64,000 nucleotides of DNA from Brevundimonas basaltis (GCF_014202075.1 NZ_JACHFZ010000004.1:186001-250000), one strand, 5' to 3'. Counted from the stretch's first letter, positions 8,471-16,869 are shown. The notes: generated by a model not told the origin, from the letters alone. Numbers and translations: made by a program.

Positions 8471-8791
8471 TTATCGGGGCGGCGGGTCTTCCGCCTCAAC
8501 GCTGAGCGATCCTAGCACAGTGGTTCGGCCGCGGTAGGTGGCCCTGAGGTGGCTCGCGATGTGATCAGTCATCGGCGGCTGCATCACCAGAGCCTGACAA
8601 AAAACTGCGCAATCTGGCGCACAGACGGTCGCCTCTGGCTCACAGGGCATATCCGACGACATCGCTACGTCATGCCCGACCTGATGCGGTGAGCTTGAGG
8701 CCAGGGTCGCGGTCGTCACAAAAAACGTCGCCAGAAGCGCAACAACACCAGCCGTCAAAGCGAGCAGGTTGTGGCGACGGCAGTTCATCAA
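8471..8791 (-). CDS. Small exported Cys-containing protein, unknown function
   Basis: The 106-residue product begins with a signal peptide ('NLLALTAGVVALLATFFVTTATLASSS') and continues with a region holding several Met and His residues and four Cys ('MPCEPEATVCAPDCAVFCQA'), followed by 'MQPPMTDHI' and a short hydrophilic tail. Met, His and Cys enrichment in a small periplasmic protein is reminiscent of copper-handling accessory proteins, but I cannot place it in a named family. It is the first gene of a probable two-gene operon with the 45-residue peptide and has its own upstream intergenic region. A DUF2946-like small protein is an alternative guess. Confidence 0.65.
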   Translation of the reverse strand: MMNCRRHNLLALTAGVVALLATFFVTTATLASSSPHQVGHDVAMSSDMPCEPEATVCAPDCAVFCQALVMQPPMTDHIASHLRATYRGRTTVLGSLSVEAEDPPPR

Positions 8792-9141
8792 TCTCGTCGT
8801 CCGAAGGATCGTTGCGATTTACGACAAACTCTCATTCGCTCAAATCCGCCAATAAGTTACGCAGCAAGGCCGTTCGGAGTTGCGTCTGCCGCAGATTATT
8901 AGTCGGGGGCGGGTCCGCTTTCCACCCCTTGCGGGACCTTCACAGGGCCTGCTCCCGGCACTTGCCTGCCAATCTCACCCCGGCGTCATCCTCGGACTTG
9001 ATCCGAGGATCAGGGGCGAGAGGCGGGCTCTGCGGTGCGGACGGCCCGGAGAGCGTAACCGTGCGATCGTCGACGGAGCACCGGATGGTCTGATCCTCGG
9101 GTCAAGCCCGAGGATGACGGGAGGGGAATGCCGGCGGTCTG
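8792..9141. other. Intergenic region with inverted-repeat element C
   Basis: The 350 bases between the small exported protein (minus) and the end of the hydrolase gene (minus) contain the upstream region of the former, roughly 8792-8900. No promoter could be called confidently there. Element C follows at 8984-9119. No gene is supported. Confidence 0.55.
8984..9119. repeat. Composite inverted-repeat element C
   Basis: The outer arms CGTCATCCTCGG (8984-8995) and CCGAGGATGACG (9108-9119) and the inner arms CCGAGGATCAG (9003-9013) and CTGATCCTCGG (9090-9100) are perfectly complementary. Each half is also a hairpin by itself (CCTCGG-N-CCGAGG on the left, CCTCGGG-N-CCCGAGG on the right). Sequences of this 'GTCATCCTCGG' type are known as dispersed repeats in alphaproteobacteria. 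It lies just beyond the stop of the hydrolase gene and may also terminate transcription. Confidence 0.8.
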
Positions 9142-10236
9142 CTACCGCCCCGCCAGTTCCGGCAGGACCTCCCTTGCCCCCGAGGGGAGCGGCGCCCCGG
9201 CGTCGAGGAGCCAGGCTTCGACATCCGCGTAGACTCTCTCCGCCTGCAGGTCGCGGTTCAGGAGGTGCCAGCCGTCGGGGTAGAAGGCGGTGCGCAGGTT
9301 GGGGCGGGCGCCGGCGCGGGCGAGGGCCTGACGCATCGGCTGGTCCTGGATGACGTTGTCGTGGGCGCCGTAGAGCAACAGGGTCGGGGCGCGGACGTCG
9401 CCGAGGCGCTGCGAGGCGGTCTCCATCAGGTCGACGAGGCCGTAGAGGGCGTCGAACCGGGTCGAGATCAGGCTGTTGGGGTCGCGGTAGTTGCGGAACA
9501 GCTCGAGCCGGTTGTCGGAGGCGAGGCGGTCGCGGACGGCCCATTTCGGGGCTTCGACGGCGCGGGCGCCCATGGTCCGGGCGGCGAACCATAGGCCGGC
9601 GGAATTGATCGGCCCCTGCGCCGTCCAGCCCCAGACGGCGGGAGCCAGCAGGATGACGCGGTCGGCGTCGGGCGGGTCGTCGGAGGCGAAGGCGGCGACG
9701 GCGACGGCCCCGCCCATGCTCTCTCCGGCGACGGCGATGGTCGCGTTCGGGTGGCGGGCGCGGGCGAGAGCGACGGTGGTGCGCAGGTCCTGGACCATGC
9801 GGGCCTCGCCGGCCCAGACGCCGCGGCCGGGGGACTCGCCGAAGCCGCGCTGGTCGATGGCCCAGGTCTCGATGCCCTGCTCGGCCCACCACGGGCCGGC
9901 GAGACGGAAGGCGGCGCGGGAATCGTTCATGCCGTGCAGGGCGACGATGACGGCCCAGGGCTCGGCCTCGGGGGTCCAGCGCGCGAGGCGCAGGCGGGCG
10001 CCGTCGTCCATGACGACATGGTTGGCGGTGAGTTCGGGGCCGGTGAAACCGGGCGGCGGGGTCATCGGCGGCTGGATGGCGGGCGTGGCGCAGGCGGCGA
10101 GGAGGAGGGCAAACAGGAGGGCGAGGATCGATCCTTCTCCCCTCGGGGGAGAAGGTGGGCGGCGGAGCCGTCCGGATGAGGGGGCTGTTCGACGCGGAAC
10201 GGCCGCCAGACGGTCCGGATCGGGCATCCCCCTCAT
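9142..10236 (-). CDS. Alpha/beta hydrolase lipoprotein (S33/monoglyceride-lipase type)
   Basis: The core is a serine hydrolase of the Hydrolase_4 / lysophospholipase type: 'IVALHGMND' (oxyanion-hole region), nucleophile Ser in 'GESMGG', Asp region 'LLYGAHDNVIQD' and catalytic His in 'PDGWHLLNRD'. A lipobox segment ('ALLFALLLAACATP') predicts membrane anchoring, so it probably cleaves lipid esters or similar substrates in the envelope. The start is unusual. No ATG, GTG or TTG lies next to the signal sequence; the only in-frame ATGs (10236 and 10227) lie inside inverted-repeat element D. That repeat also supplies a GGAGG ribosome-binding site five bases before the first ATG, and it therefore adds about 35 residues in front of the hydrophobic segment. 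Confidence 0.8.
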   Translation of the reverse strand: MRGMPDPDRLAAVPRRTAPSSGRLRRPPSPPRGEGSILALLFALLLAACATPAIQPPMTPPPGFTGPELTANHVVMDDGARLRLARWTPEAEPWAVIVALHGMNDSRAAFRLAGPWWAEQGIETWAIDQRGFGESPGRGVWAGEARMVQDLRTTVALARARHPNATIAVAGESMGGAVAVAAFASDDPPDADRVILLAPAVWGWTAQGPINSAGLWFAARTMGARAVEAPKWAVRDRLASDNRLELFRNYRDPNSLISTRFDALYGLVDLMETASQRLGDVRAPTLLLYGAHDNVIQDQPMRQALARAGARPNLRTAFYPDGWHLLNRDLQAERVYADVEAWLLDAGAPLPSGAREVLPELAGR

Positions 10237-10276
10237 CCGGCCCTCCGGGCCACCTTCTCCCCCGAGGGGAGAAGGA
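10132..10276. repeat. Composite inverted-repeat element D overlapping a gene start
   Basis: A perfect 27-base inverted repeat (10132-10158 with 10250-10276) forms the outer arms. Each arm is itself a hairpin built on CCTTCTCCCC and GGGGAGAAGG. Inner arms at 10172-10184 and 10228-10240 (CCGGATGAGGGGG and its complement) form another 13-base stem. The element provides the start codon and ribosome-binding site of the hydrolase gene and ends 19 bases before the stop of the glycosylase gene. It belongs to the class of repeats commonly dispersed in alphaproteobacterial chromosomes. Confidence 0.85.
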
Positions 10277-10294
10277 CGACGTTGCGGCGATCAG

Positions 10295-10894
10295 TCATGA
10301 CCCCAGAATGCCCCGAACCCGGTCCTTGAGATAGGGCACGACCTCTTCCTCGAACCACGGATTGCGCTTCAGCCAGCCGGTGTTACGCCATGACGGATGC
10401 GGCAGGGGCAGGATGGCGGGCGCGTGGTCGCGCCAGGCGCGGACGGTGTCTGTCATGCTCGCCCCGGCCCGGTCGCCGAGGGCCCATGTCTGGGCATGAC
10501 CGCCGACCAGCAGGGTCAGCTCGACCTGCGGCAGTGCGGCGAGGAGTTGCGGCCGCCACAGCTCGGCGCAGCGGCGCGGCGGCGGATAGTCGCCGCCCTT
10601 GGGGGCCGTGCCGGGGTAGCAGAAGGCCTGGGCGGCCACGCCGAGGCGGCAGTCGGCGTAGAAGGTTTCGTAGTCCACGCCCATCCAGTCGCGCAGGCGG
10701 TCGCCGGACGGGTCGGTGAAGGGCCGGCCGCTCTCGTGCACGCGGCGGCCGGGGGCCTGACCGCAGATCAGCAGCCGGGTCTCGGGGAAGACGTGGACCA
10801 CCGGGCGCGGCGTGTGCGGCAGCCGGCCGAGACAGGCCCGGCAGGCGCGGATGTCGGCGAGGATCGCCTCCAGTCCGGCCGGATCAGTCCTCAT
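10295..10894 (-). CDS. Uracil-DNA glycosylase family protein
   Basis: The 199-residue product matches the uracil-DNA glycosylase superfamily: motif 1 'LICGQAPGRRVHESGRPFTD' near residue 42, followed by 'SGDRLRDWMG', and motif 2 'LPHPSWRN' near residue 160. An N-terminal Cys pair ('CRACLG') resembles the start of the iron-sulphur ligands of family 4/5 enzymes, but the other two expected cysteines are not evident, so cluster binding is doubtful. The motif-1 segment differs from classical family 1 Ung. Glycosylase activity on uracil or another deaminated base is plausible but not proven. The gene overlaps the preceding DUF3253 gene by 11 bases, indicating co-transcription. Confidence 0.8.
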   Translation of the reverse strand: MRTDPAGLEAILADIRACRACLGRLPHTPRPVVHVFPETRLLICGQAPGRRVHESGRPFTDPSGDRLRDWMGVDYETFYADCRLGVAAQAFCYPGTAPKGGDYPPPRRCAELWRPQLLAALPQVELTLLVGGHAQTWALGDRAGASMTDTVRAWRDHAPAILPLPHPSWRNTGWLKRNPWFEEEVVPYLKDRVRGILGS

Positions 10895-11186
10895 CGCTCT
10901 CCGGCTTCGGCGGCAGCGCCGCCAACGCCGCGGCGGTCTCGGCCTCGGTGGGCAGGCGCAGGCGGATGACGCCCTTGAAGGCGGTCGGGTCGACCGGCTT
11001 GCCCTTCTTGGTGATGGTCAGCTTGCCCTGGCGCATCAGGCCGAGGGCGCAGGCGCGCACCTTGGGCAGCATGCGCTGCCATTGTTCGGGCTGGAGATCC
11101 TTGGCCACCTCGGCGGGCTCGATGCTCTTGCCGGCGGGCAGTTTTGCCAGTTTTTCGAGGATGGCGGTTTCGATGGGGTCGCTCAT
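10884..11186 (-). CDS. DUF3253 domain protein
   Basis: From the ATG at 11184-11186 the product is 100 residues. The conserved order is an N-terminal helix pair ('IETAILEKLAKL'), the 'EVAKDLQPEQWQRMLPKVRA' block, and the C-terminal 'KGKPVDPTAFKGVIRLR' signature of DUF3253, which looks like a small winged-helix fold. The function is unknown. It overlaps the downstream uracil-DNA glycosylase-like gene, and their pairing may hint at a nucleic-acid role, which is inference. The frame continues upstream to 11411, but those residues read antisense to the thioesterase gene. Confidence 0.8.
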   Translation of the reverse strand: MSDPIETAILEKLAKLPAGKSIEPAEVAKDLQPEQWQRMLPKVRACALGLMRQGKLTITKKGKPVDPTAFKGVIRLRLPTEAETAAALAALPPKPESDED

Positions 11187-11234
11187 CGCGCCTGTATGGT
11201 GCATTGCGGGATCAGAAAGAAGGCGGAGTTTTCC

Positions 11235-11669
11235 ATGGTCGCGAAAGTCACGGTGTCGGAGGGCGAATTCGCCGGCTGGCAGATGTACGACCTCCACGGC
11301 ACCTTCGACCAGGTGGTCGGGCCGTTCTACTTCCGGCCGGACCCGGACGGGCGGATGCGCTGCGCCTTCCGGGCCGAGCCCAAGCACATGAACGCCGGCG
11401 ACCGGATGCATGGCGGGTGCCTGATGACCTTCGCCGACATCGCCATGTTCCAGACCGCCTATCAGGAGATGGAGGGGGCGTCGGGCGTAACGGTGTCGCT
11501 GGATTCGACCTTCATCGACGGCGCCTATGTCGGCGAGCTGGTCGAGGCGACGGGCGAGGTGGTGCGGGCTGGCAAGAGCCTGATCTTCGTGCGCGGCCAG
11601 ATCTGCACCGGCGCGCGTATTCTGATGACCTATTCGGGCGTGATCCGGAAGTTTCAGCCGCGGGACTAA
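11235..11669 (+). CDS. PaaI-type hotdog thioesterase
   Basis: The 144-residue product has the hotdog-fold thioesterase signature 'HGGCLMTFADIAMF' (residues about 58-71), where the His-Gly-Gly and the following acidic residue position the acyl-CoA thioester, and a second half with 'TVSLDSTFIDGAYVGELVEA'. The length is normal for the PaaI/YdiI group. It should hydrolyse an acyl- or aryl-CoA in the cytosol; the substrate cannot be told from sequence. It starts at the ATG at 11235, 48 bases from the divergent DUF3253 start, and its stop is four bases from the end of the convergent TetR gene. Confidence 0.85.
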   Translation: MVAKVTVSEGEFAGWQMYDLHGTFDQVVGPFYFRPDPDGRMRCAFRAEPKHMNAGDRMHGGCLMTFADIAMFQTAYQEMEGASGVTVSLDSTFIDGAYVGELVEATGEVVRAGKSLIFVRGQICTGARILMTYSGVIRKFQPRD

Positions 11670-11672
11670 AGC

Positions 11673-12239
11673 TCAGCCGTCGATGAGGGCCTGAAGGATG
11701 GCGGCCATACGCTGCTCCATCGCCGCGCACTGGTCCGGCGTCAGGTCGTCGGGGCAAAGTTCGCTGCCGATGAAGACGCCCATCATGATGCTGGCGGCGA
11801 GGCGCGCGCGCACCGGCGCGTCGGGTCCGCCCAGCCACTGTTCGAAGGGACCGAAGAAGCGGTCCTGGCCGTTGCGCTGCACCAGTTCCGCGGCTTTGGT
11901 GGAGCCGATCGAGCGCAGCATGATGAGCATGTGCTCGAGCTTTCCGGGGCCCTGCTCCTTGTAGATGGCCTCGCGGGCCATGCGCTGTCCGAAGGTCGCG
12001 CGGTCGCCCTCGATGATCCGGGTCTTGTCGCCGGAGGCGTTGAGCACGGCGATGAACAGGTCTTCCTTGGAGCCGAAATACCGGGACACCAGGGCGGCGT
12101 CGACGCCCACGTCGCGGGCGATATCGCGCATGCCGACGTCGTCGTAGCTCTCACGCGCAAACCGTTCGCGCGCGGCCTCGAGGATGGCGGCGCGGGTCGC
12201 CTCGGCGTTTCTCGGCCGAGGCGCGACATGACAAAACAA
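11673..12239 (-). CDS. TetR-family repressor, divergent from the RND efflux operon
   Basis: The 188-residue product has the TetR N-terminal domain: 'RAAILEAARERFARESYDDVGMRDIARDVGVDAALVSRYFGSKEDLF', with the recognition helix around residues 44-53, followed by a variable ligand-binding helical domain. It is transcribed away from the RND genes starting at 12405, the usual layout for a local repressor of efflux. The 165-base spacer contains an inverted repeat overlapping a promoter-like sequence. A drug- or metabolite-relieved repressor of the efflux operon and of itself is therefore the likely role; the ligand is unknown. Only one plausible ATG start is available. Confidence 0.9.
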   Translation of the reverse strand: MFCHVAPRPRNAEATRAAILEAARERFARESYDDVGMRDIARDVGVDAALVSRYFGSKEDLFIAVLNASGDKTRIIEGDRATFGQRMAREAIYKEQGPGKLEHMLIMLRSIGSTKAAELVQRNGQDRFFGPFEQWLGGPDAPVRARLAASIMMGVFIGSELCPDDLTPDQCAAMEQRMAAILQALIDG

Positions 12240-12278
12240 CAGGATAGCTCCTGAAAAGGCCCCAGCGCCTATATGGCT

Positions 12279-12320
12279 TTGTCATCGGCCGTTGACAAGC
12301 GCCGAGTGGGTCACCATTAA
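12279..12320 (+). promoter_or_regulatory. Candidate promoter and TetR operator of the RND operon
   Basis: TTGTCATCGGCCGTTGACAA (12279-12298) has complementary 6-base ends with an 8-base spacer and contains a perfect -35 hexamer TTGACA (12292-12297). Seventeen bases on, CATTAA (12315-12320) is a weak -10 candidate. The overlap of the inverted repeat with the -35 box fits TetR repression of the efflux genes. Confidence 0.5.
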
Positions 12321-12404
12321 GTCACCGGGCGTTGACTACCGGCTTCCTCCCCGATCGCCGCCGTCGACAAAGTCAGGGATTTCTCCCCTACGGAGACCGA
12401 ATTC

Positions 12405-13604
12405 ATGCGCACGGTGAAGATCGTGGCCGCGTGCGCCGTCATGGCGGCCGCGCTCTATGGCTGTTCCTCGAAGAGCGAGGCGCAGGCCCCGCCGGCGCCG
12501 TCGGTGACGGTCGCGGTCCCGCTGGTGCAGGCGGTGCAGGACTGGGACGAGTTCACCGGTCGCTTCGAGGCGACCCAGTCGGTCGAGGTGCGGGCGCGCG
12601 TCGGCGGCTACATCACGGGGGTCCACTTCCGCGACGGCGACTATGTGCGGCGCGGGCAGCTGTTGTTCAGTCTCGATCCGCGCCCGGCGCAGGCGGCGCT
12701 GGCCTCGGCGCGCGCGCAACTGTCGCAGGCCCAGGCCCAGCTGACGCTGGCGCAGAGCGAGCTGGAGCGGGCCGAGACCCTGCTGGAGGCCCAGGCCGTG
12801 TCGCAGGCCGAGGTCGATACCCGGCGCGGTGCCCTGCAGACGGCGCAGGCGGCCATCGCCGCCGCCAACGCCAATGTGCGGGCGCGGCAGCTGGATCTGG
12901 AGTTCACTCGCGTCACGGCGCCGATCTCGGGCCGGGTCTCGGACCGCCGCGTCGATGCTGGCAATCTGGTGGCAGGCGGATCGTCGGCGGCGGACGTGCT
13001 GACCACCGTGGTCTCCAGCGCGCCGATCCACTTCGTCTTCGACGCCTCCGAGGCGGTGCTGCTAAAATATCAGCGGCAGGCGCGGCGGAGCGCGGCGCCG
13101 ATCCAGGTGCGGTTGCAGGACGAGACGACCTTCACCCGCTCGGGCACGCTCGACTTCACTGACAACGCCGTCGACACCGCCTCGGGCGTGGTGCGGCTGC
13201 GGGCTGTGATCGCCAACGCCGACGGCTTCCTGAAGCCGGGCATGTTCGGTCAGGCTCGACTGGCCGGCGCCGGCGTCTACGACGCCATGCTGGTGCCTGA
13301 CGCCGCCATCGCCACCGACCAGGCCCGCCGCATCGTCTATGTCGTGGCCGGGGACGGATCGGTCATGCCGAAGCCGGTGCAGCTGGGGCCGCTGGTCGAC
13401 GGCCTGCGGGTCGTCCGCTCCGGCCTGGAACCGACCGATCGCGTCATCATCAACGGCGTCCAGCGCATCCAGCAGCCGGGCATGAAGGTGCAACCCCGCA
13501 ATGGCCAGATCCGCCCCGTCGCCCGCGAAGCCCAAGTCCCGGTGACCCAGGCGGCGCCGGCCTCGACTGCGACCCTCGCCAACAGCCTGCCCTCGGGCGA
13601 CTGA
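12405..13604 (+). CDS. RND efflux periplasmic adaptor (membrane fusion protein)
   Basis: The 399-residue product is an AcrA/MexA-type adaptor. It starts with a lipoprotein signal ('VMAAALYGCSS'), then the biotinyl-lipoyl half-motif 'VRARVGGYITGVHFRDGDYV', a coiled-coil hairpin (about residues 95-170, rich in Ala, Gln and Glu), the returning lipoyl half ('ITAPISGRVSDRRVDAGNLV'-like segment) and C-terminal beta-barrel domains. It bridges the inner-membrane pump at 13612 and the outer-membrane channel at 16866. It starts 7 bases before the pump gene and is the first gene of the efflux operon, controlled by the divergent TetR gene. Confidence 0.93.
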   Translation: MRTVKIVAACAVMAAALYGCSSKSEAQAPPAPSVTVAVPLVQAVQDWDEFTGRFEATQSVEVRARVGGYITGVHFRDGDYVRRGQLLFSLDPRPAQAALASARAQLSQAQAQLTLAQSELERAETLLEAQAVSQAEVDTRRGALQTAQAAIAAANANVRARQLDLEFTRVTAPISGRVSDRRVDAGNLVAGGSSAADVLTTVVSSAPIHFVFDASEAVLLKYQRQARRSAAPIQVRLQDETTFTRSGTLDFTDNAVDTASGVVRLRAVIANADGFLKPGMFGQARLAGAGVYDAMLVPDAAIATDQARRIVYVVAGDGSVMPKPVQLGPLVDGLRVVRSGLEPTDRVIINGVQRIQQPGMKVQPRNGQIRPVAREAQVPVTQAAPASTATLANSLPSGD

Positions 13605-13611
13605 GCCGGAC

Positions 13612-16600
13612 ATGAACATCTCGCGCTTCTTCATCGACCGGCCGATCTTCGCGGCCGTGATCTCGGTGTTCATCACCCTGCTGGGGGCGTTCGCCTATCC
13701 GCTGCTGCCGCTGTCGCAGTATCCGGAGATCGCGCCGCCGACGATCGCGGTAACCGCCGTCTATCCGGGCGCCTCGGCCGAGACCATGGCCGAGACCGTG
13801 GCCGCGCCGATCGAGCAGGAGATCAACGGCGTCGAGCGCATGCTCTACATCTCATCGTCCTCGACCTCGGACGGGGTGGCGACGATCACCGCCACCTTCG
13901 AGCCGGGCACCGACCTCGACGCCGCGCAGGTGCTGGTCCAGAACCGGGTGTCGCTGGCCGAACCCCGGCTGCCGGAGCCGGTGCGCCAGATCGGCGTGAC
14001 GGTGAACAAACAGCAGCAGGACTTCCTGCTGATCGCCGGCCTGACATCGCCCAATGGGGTGCTGAGCAACGACTATGTCGGCAACTACGCCCAGTCGATC
14101 CTGCGTGACCGGCTGCTGCGGATCGACGGCGTCGGGGCGGTGCAGGTGTTCGGGGGCGGCAACTATTCGATGCGGGTCTGGATCGACCCCAACAAGGCGG
14201 CCGCCCGAAATCTGACGGCCCAGGAGATCGTCGCGGCGCTGCGCGGACAGAACAGTTCGTCGGCGGCCGGCGCCATCGGCCAACCCCCCTTCCCGACCAA
14301 TGCAGCGGCCTTCCAGCTGCCGGTCCAGGTGCAATCGCGGCTGAGCGATCCCGAGCAGTTCGGCGACATCGTCATCAAGACTGACGTCGAGGGGCGGACC
14401 ACCCGCGTCCGCGACGTGGCCCGGGTCGAGCTGGGCGCGCAGGATTACGGCATCCGCGGCTATTTCGAGGGCGAGCGCGGCGTGGGTCTGGCGATCCAGC
14501 AGCAGCCGGGCGCCAACGCCCTGGAAACGGCCGGGCTCGTCATGGCCGAGATCGAGGCGGTCAGGGCCGAGCTGCCGCAAGGCATGTCGATCTCGATCCC
14601 CTACAATCCGACCGAATTCGTCGCCGAATCCGTCAAGGCCGTCGAGCACACGGTGCTCGAGGCGATGATCCTCGTGGTCCTGGTGGTCATTGTCTTCCTG
14701 CAGACCTGGCGCGCCGCCATCATTCCGATTGTGGCCATTCCCGTGTCCCTGGTCGGCACCTTCGCGGTGCTGCTGGGGCTGGGCTATTCGATCAACTCGC
14801 TGTCGCTGTTCGGACTGGTGCTGGCCATCGGCATCGTGGTCGACGACGCCATCGTCGTGGTCGAGAACGTCGAGCGCTACATCCGCCTGGGGCTGACGCC
14901 CAAGGAGGCGGCCTACCGCTCGATGAAGGAGGTCTCCGGGGCGCTGATCGCCATCGGCCTGGTGCTGGTGGCGGTGTTCGTGCCGACCGCCTTCGTGCCC
15001 GGCATCCCCGGCATCTTCTATCAACAGTTCGCGGTGACGATCGCTTCGGCCTCGGTGATCTCGCTGCTGGTGTCGCTGACGCTGTCTCCGGCCATGGCCG
15101 CCATGCTGCTGAAGCCGCACGACCTGAGCCACGCCCCGGAACGCAAGCCGGGCCTGCTGGGCGCGGCGGCCTACTATGGCGGCTGGGCCGGACGCCGGTT
15201 CAACGAGGGCTTTGACTGGCTGTCGGAAAAGTACGGCCGGCTGACCGCCCGTCTGGTGCGGACGGTGGGCATTGTGCTGGCGGTGTATGTCGCCCTGCTG
15301 GCCACGACGGCCTGGCGCGTGGTCGAGACGCCCACGGGCTTCATTCCGGACCAGGACCAGGGCTTCCTGATCGGGGTCATCCAGCTACCCGCCGGCGCCT
15401 CGCTGGACCGCACCGAGGCGGTGATGGCCCGGGCCAGCAAGATCATCGCGGATACCGAGGGCGTCAACGGCACCGTCGCCTTCGCCGGGCTGGACGGGGC
15501 CAGCTTCTCGTTCGGCTCCAACGCGGCCACGATTTTCGTCAGGCTGGACCCGTTCGACGAGCGGACCGCCCGCGAGACGGCCGCCGCATCGCTGGCCGGC
15601 GCCATCACCGGCGCCACCTTCGGCATCGAGGACGCCAACATCTTCGTCATCGCCCCGCCCTCCGTGCAGGGTCTCGGCAACGGCAACGGCTTCAAGATGA
15701 TGGTGCAGGACCGCACCGGTCAGGGCTATCGCGCCCTGGAGGGCGCGACCTATGCGATGATGGGCGGCGCCGCGCAGCAGCCGGATCGGGTGCAGCAGGT
15801 GTTCTCCCTCTACAACACCGGCTCGCCGCGCATCTCCGCCGACGTGGATCGCGACAAGGCGCTGATGATGGGCGTCCAGCCGGACGACGTGTTCGACACG
15901 CTCGGCATCTATCTGGGCTCGGCCTACATCAACGACTTCAACTTCCTGGGCCGCACCTTCCGGGTCACGGCGCAGGCGGAGCCGGCTTATCGCGACGACG
16001 TCGCCGACATCGCCAATCTGCAGACCCGCGCGGCCTCGGGAGCCATGGTCCCGATCGGCTCGGTGGCGACGCTGAGGGACGATTCCGGCCCGGCCCGGGT
16101 GGTTCGCTACAACCTGTTCCCGTCCTCGGAGCTGCAGGGTCAGGCCGCGCCGGGGGTGTCATCCGGCCAGGCGCTGGACACCATGGAGAAACTGGCCGCG
16201 GAGACCCTGCCGCCCGGCTTCTCCTACGAATGGACCGAGCTGGCGCTGCAGGAGAAGATGTCGTCCGGCGGCGCCACCCTGGTGTTCCTGATGGCGGTGG
16301 TCTTCGTCTTCCTGGTGCTGGCGGCGCAGTACGAGGCCTTCACCCTGCCGCTGGCCATCGTCCTGATCGTGCCGATGTGCGTGCTGGCGGCGATGATCGG
16401 GGTCAATCTGCGCGGTCTGGACAACAACATCCTGGTCCAGATCGGGCTGGTGGTGCTGATCGCTTTGGCGGCCAAGAACGCCATCCTGATCGTCGAGTTC
16501 GCCAAACAGGCCGAAGAGCAGCAGGGGCTGAACCGGTGGGACGCGGCCGTTCAGGCCGCCCGCACCCGCCTGCGTCCGATCCTGATGACCTCCTTCGCCT

Positions 16601-16869
16601 TCATCTTCGGCGTCGTGCCGCTGATGCTGGCGACCGGTCCCGGCGCCGAGATGCGCCAGTCGCTGGGCACCGCGGTGTTCTCGGGCATGCTGGGCGTGAC
16701 CCTGTTCGGCCTGATCTTCACCCCCGTGTTCTACGTCGTCAGCCGCTGGCTCGCCTCGAAGATGCCGCAGCGGCCGGAGAAGCCGACCGCCGTTCCGACC
16801 ACCCATGGCCTGCCGCCGCATGACGCCAAGCCCGCGCCGGCCACGCCGCGGCCGGGAGACGCCTTATGA
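13612..16869 (+). CDS. RND multidrug efflux permease (HAE1 family)
   Basis: The 1085-residue product has the full AcrB/MexB layout: an N-terminal transmembrane helix after 'FIDRPIFAAVISVFITLLG', a large periplasmic porter loop, six helices, a second loop and six more helices. The proton-relay acidic pair is present in 'LAIGIVVDDAIVVVENVERY' and the matching lysine in 'ALAAKNAILIVEFAKQ', so it should be an active H+-driven pump. It exports amphiphilic compounds through the adaptor at 12405 and the channel at 16866. The length is slightly above the usual 1030-1050 because of a Pro/Ala-rich C-terminal tail. Its stop overlaps the start of the next gene by four bases. Confidence 0.95.
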   Translation: MNISRFFIDRPIFAAVISVFITLLGAFAYPLLPLSQYPEIAPPTIAVTAVYPGASAETMAETVAAPIEQEINGVERMLYISSSSTSDGVATITATFEPGTDLDAAQVLVQNRVSLAEPRLPEPVRQIGVTVNKQQQDFLLIAGLTSPNGVLSNDYVGNYAQSILRDRLLRIDGVGAVQVFGGGNYSMRVWIDPNKAAARNLTAQEIVAALRGQNSSSAAGAIGQPPFPTNAAAFQLPVQVQSRLSDPEQFGDIVIKTDVEGRTTRVRDVARVELGAQDYGIRGYFEGERGVGLAIQQQPGANALETAGLVMAEIEAVRAELPQGMSISIPYNPTEFVAESVKAVEHTVLEAMILVVLVVIVFLQTWRAAIIPIVAIPVSLVGTFAVLLGLGYSINSLSLFGLVLAIGIVVDDAIVVVENVERYIRLGLTPKEAAYRSMKEVSGALIAIGLVLVAVFVPTAFVPGIPGIFYQQFAVTIASASVISLLVSLTLSPAMAAMLLKPHDLSHAPERKPGLLGAAAYYGGWAGRRFNEGFDWLSEKYGRLTARLVRTVGIVLAVYVALLATTAWRVVETPTGFIPDQDQGFLIGVIQLPAGASLDRTEAVMARASKIIADTEGVNGTVAFAGLDGASFSFGSNAATIFVRLDPFDERTARETAAASLAGAITGATFGIEDANIFVIAPPSVQGLGNGNGFKMMVQDRTGQGYRALEGATYAMMGGAAQQPDRVQQVFSLYNTGSPRISADVDRDKALMMGVQPDDVFDTLGIYLGSAYINDFNFLGRTFRVTAQAEPAYRDDVADIANLQTRAASGAMVPIGSVATLRDDSGPARVVRYNLFPSSELQGQAAPGVSSGQALDTMEKLAAETLPPGFSYEWTELALQEKMSSGGATLVFLMAVVFVFLVLAAQYEAFTLPLAIVLIVPMCVLAAMIGVNLRGLDNNILVQIGLVVLIALAAKNAILIVEFAKQAEEQQGLNRWDAAVQAARTRLRPILMTSFAFIFGVVPLMLATGPGAEMRQSLGTAVFSGMLGVTLFGLIFTPVFYVVSRWLASKMPQRPEKPTAVPTTHGLPPHDAKPAPATPRPGDAL

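Noticed and set aside
13852..15132. Minus-strand open frame of 426 codons with many His and Arg
   Set aside because: It is the shadow of the RND permease gene; the composition reflects the codon bias of the pump gene.
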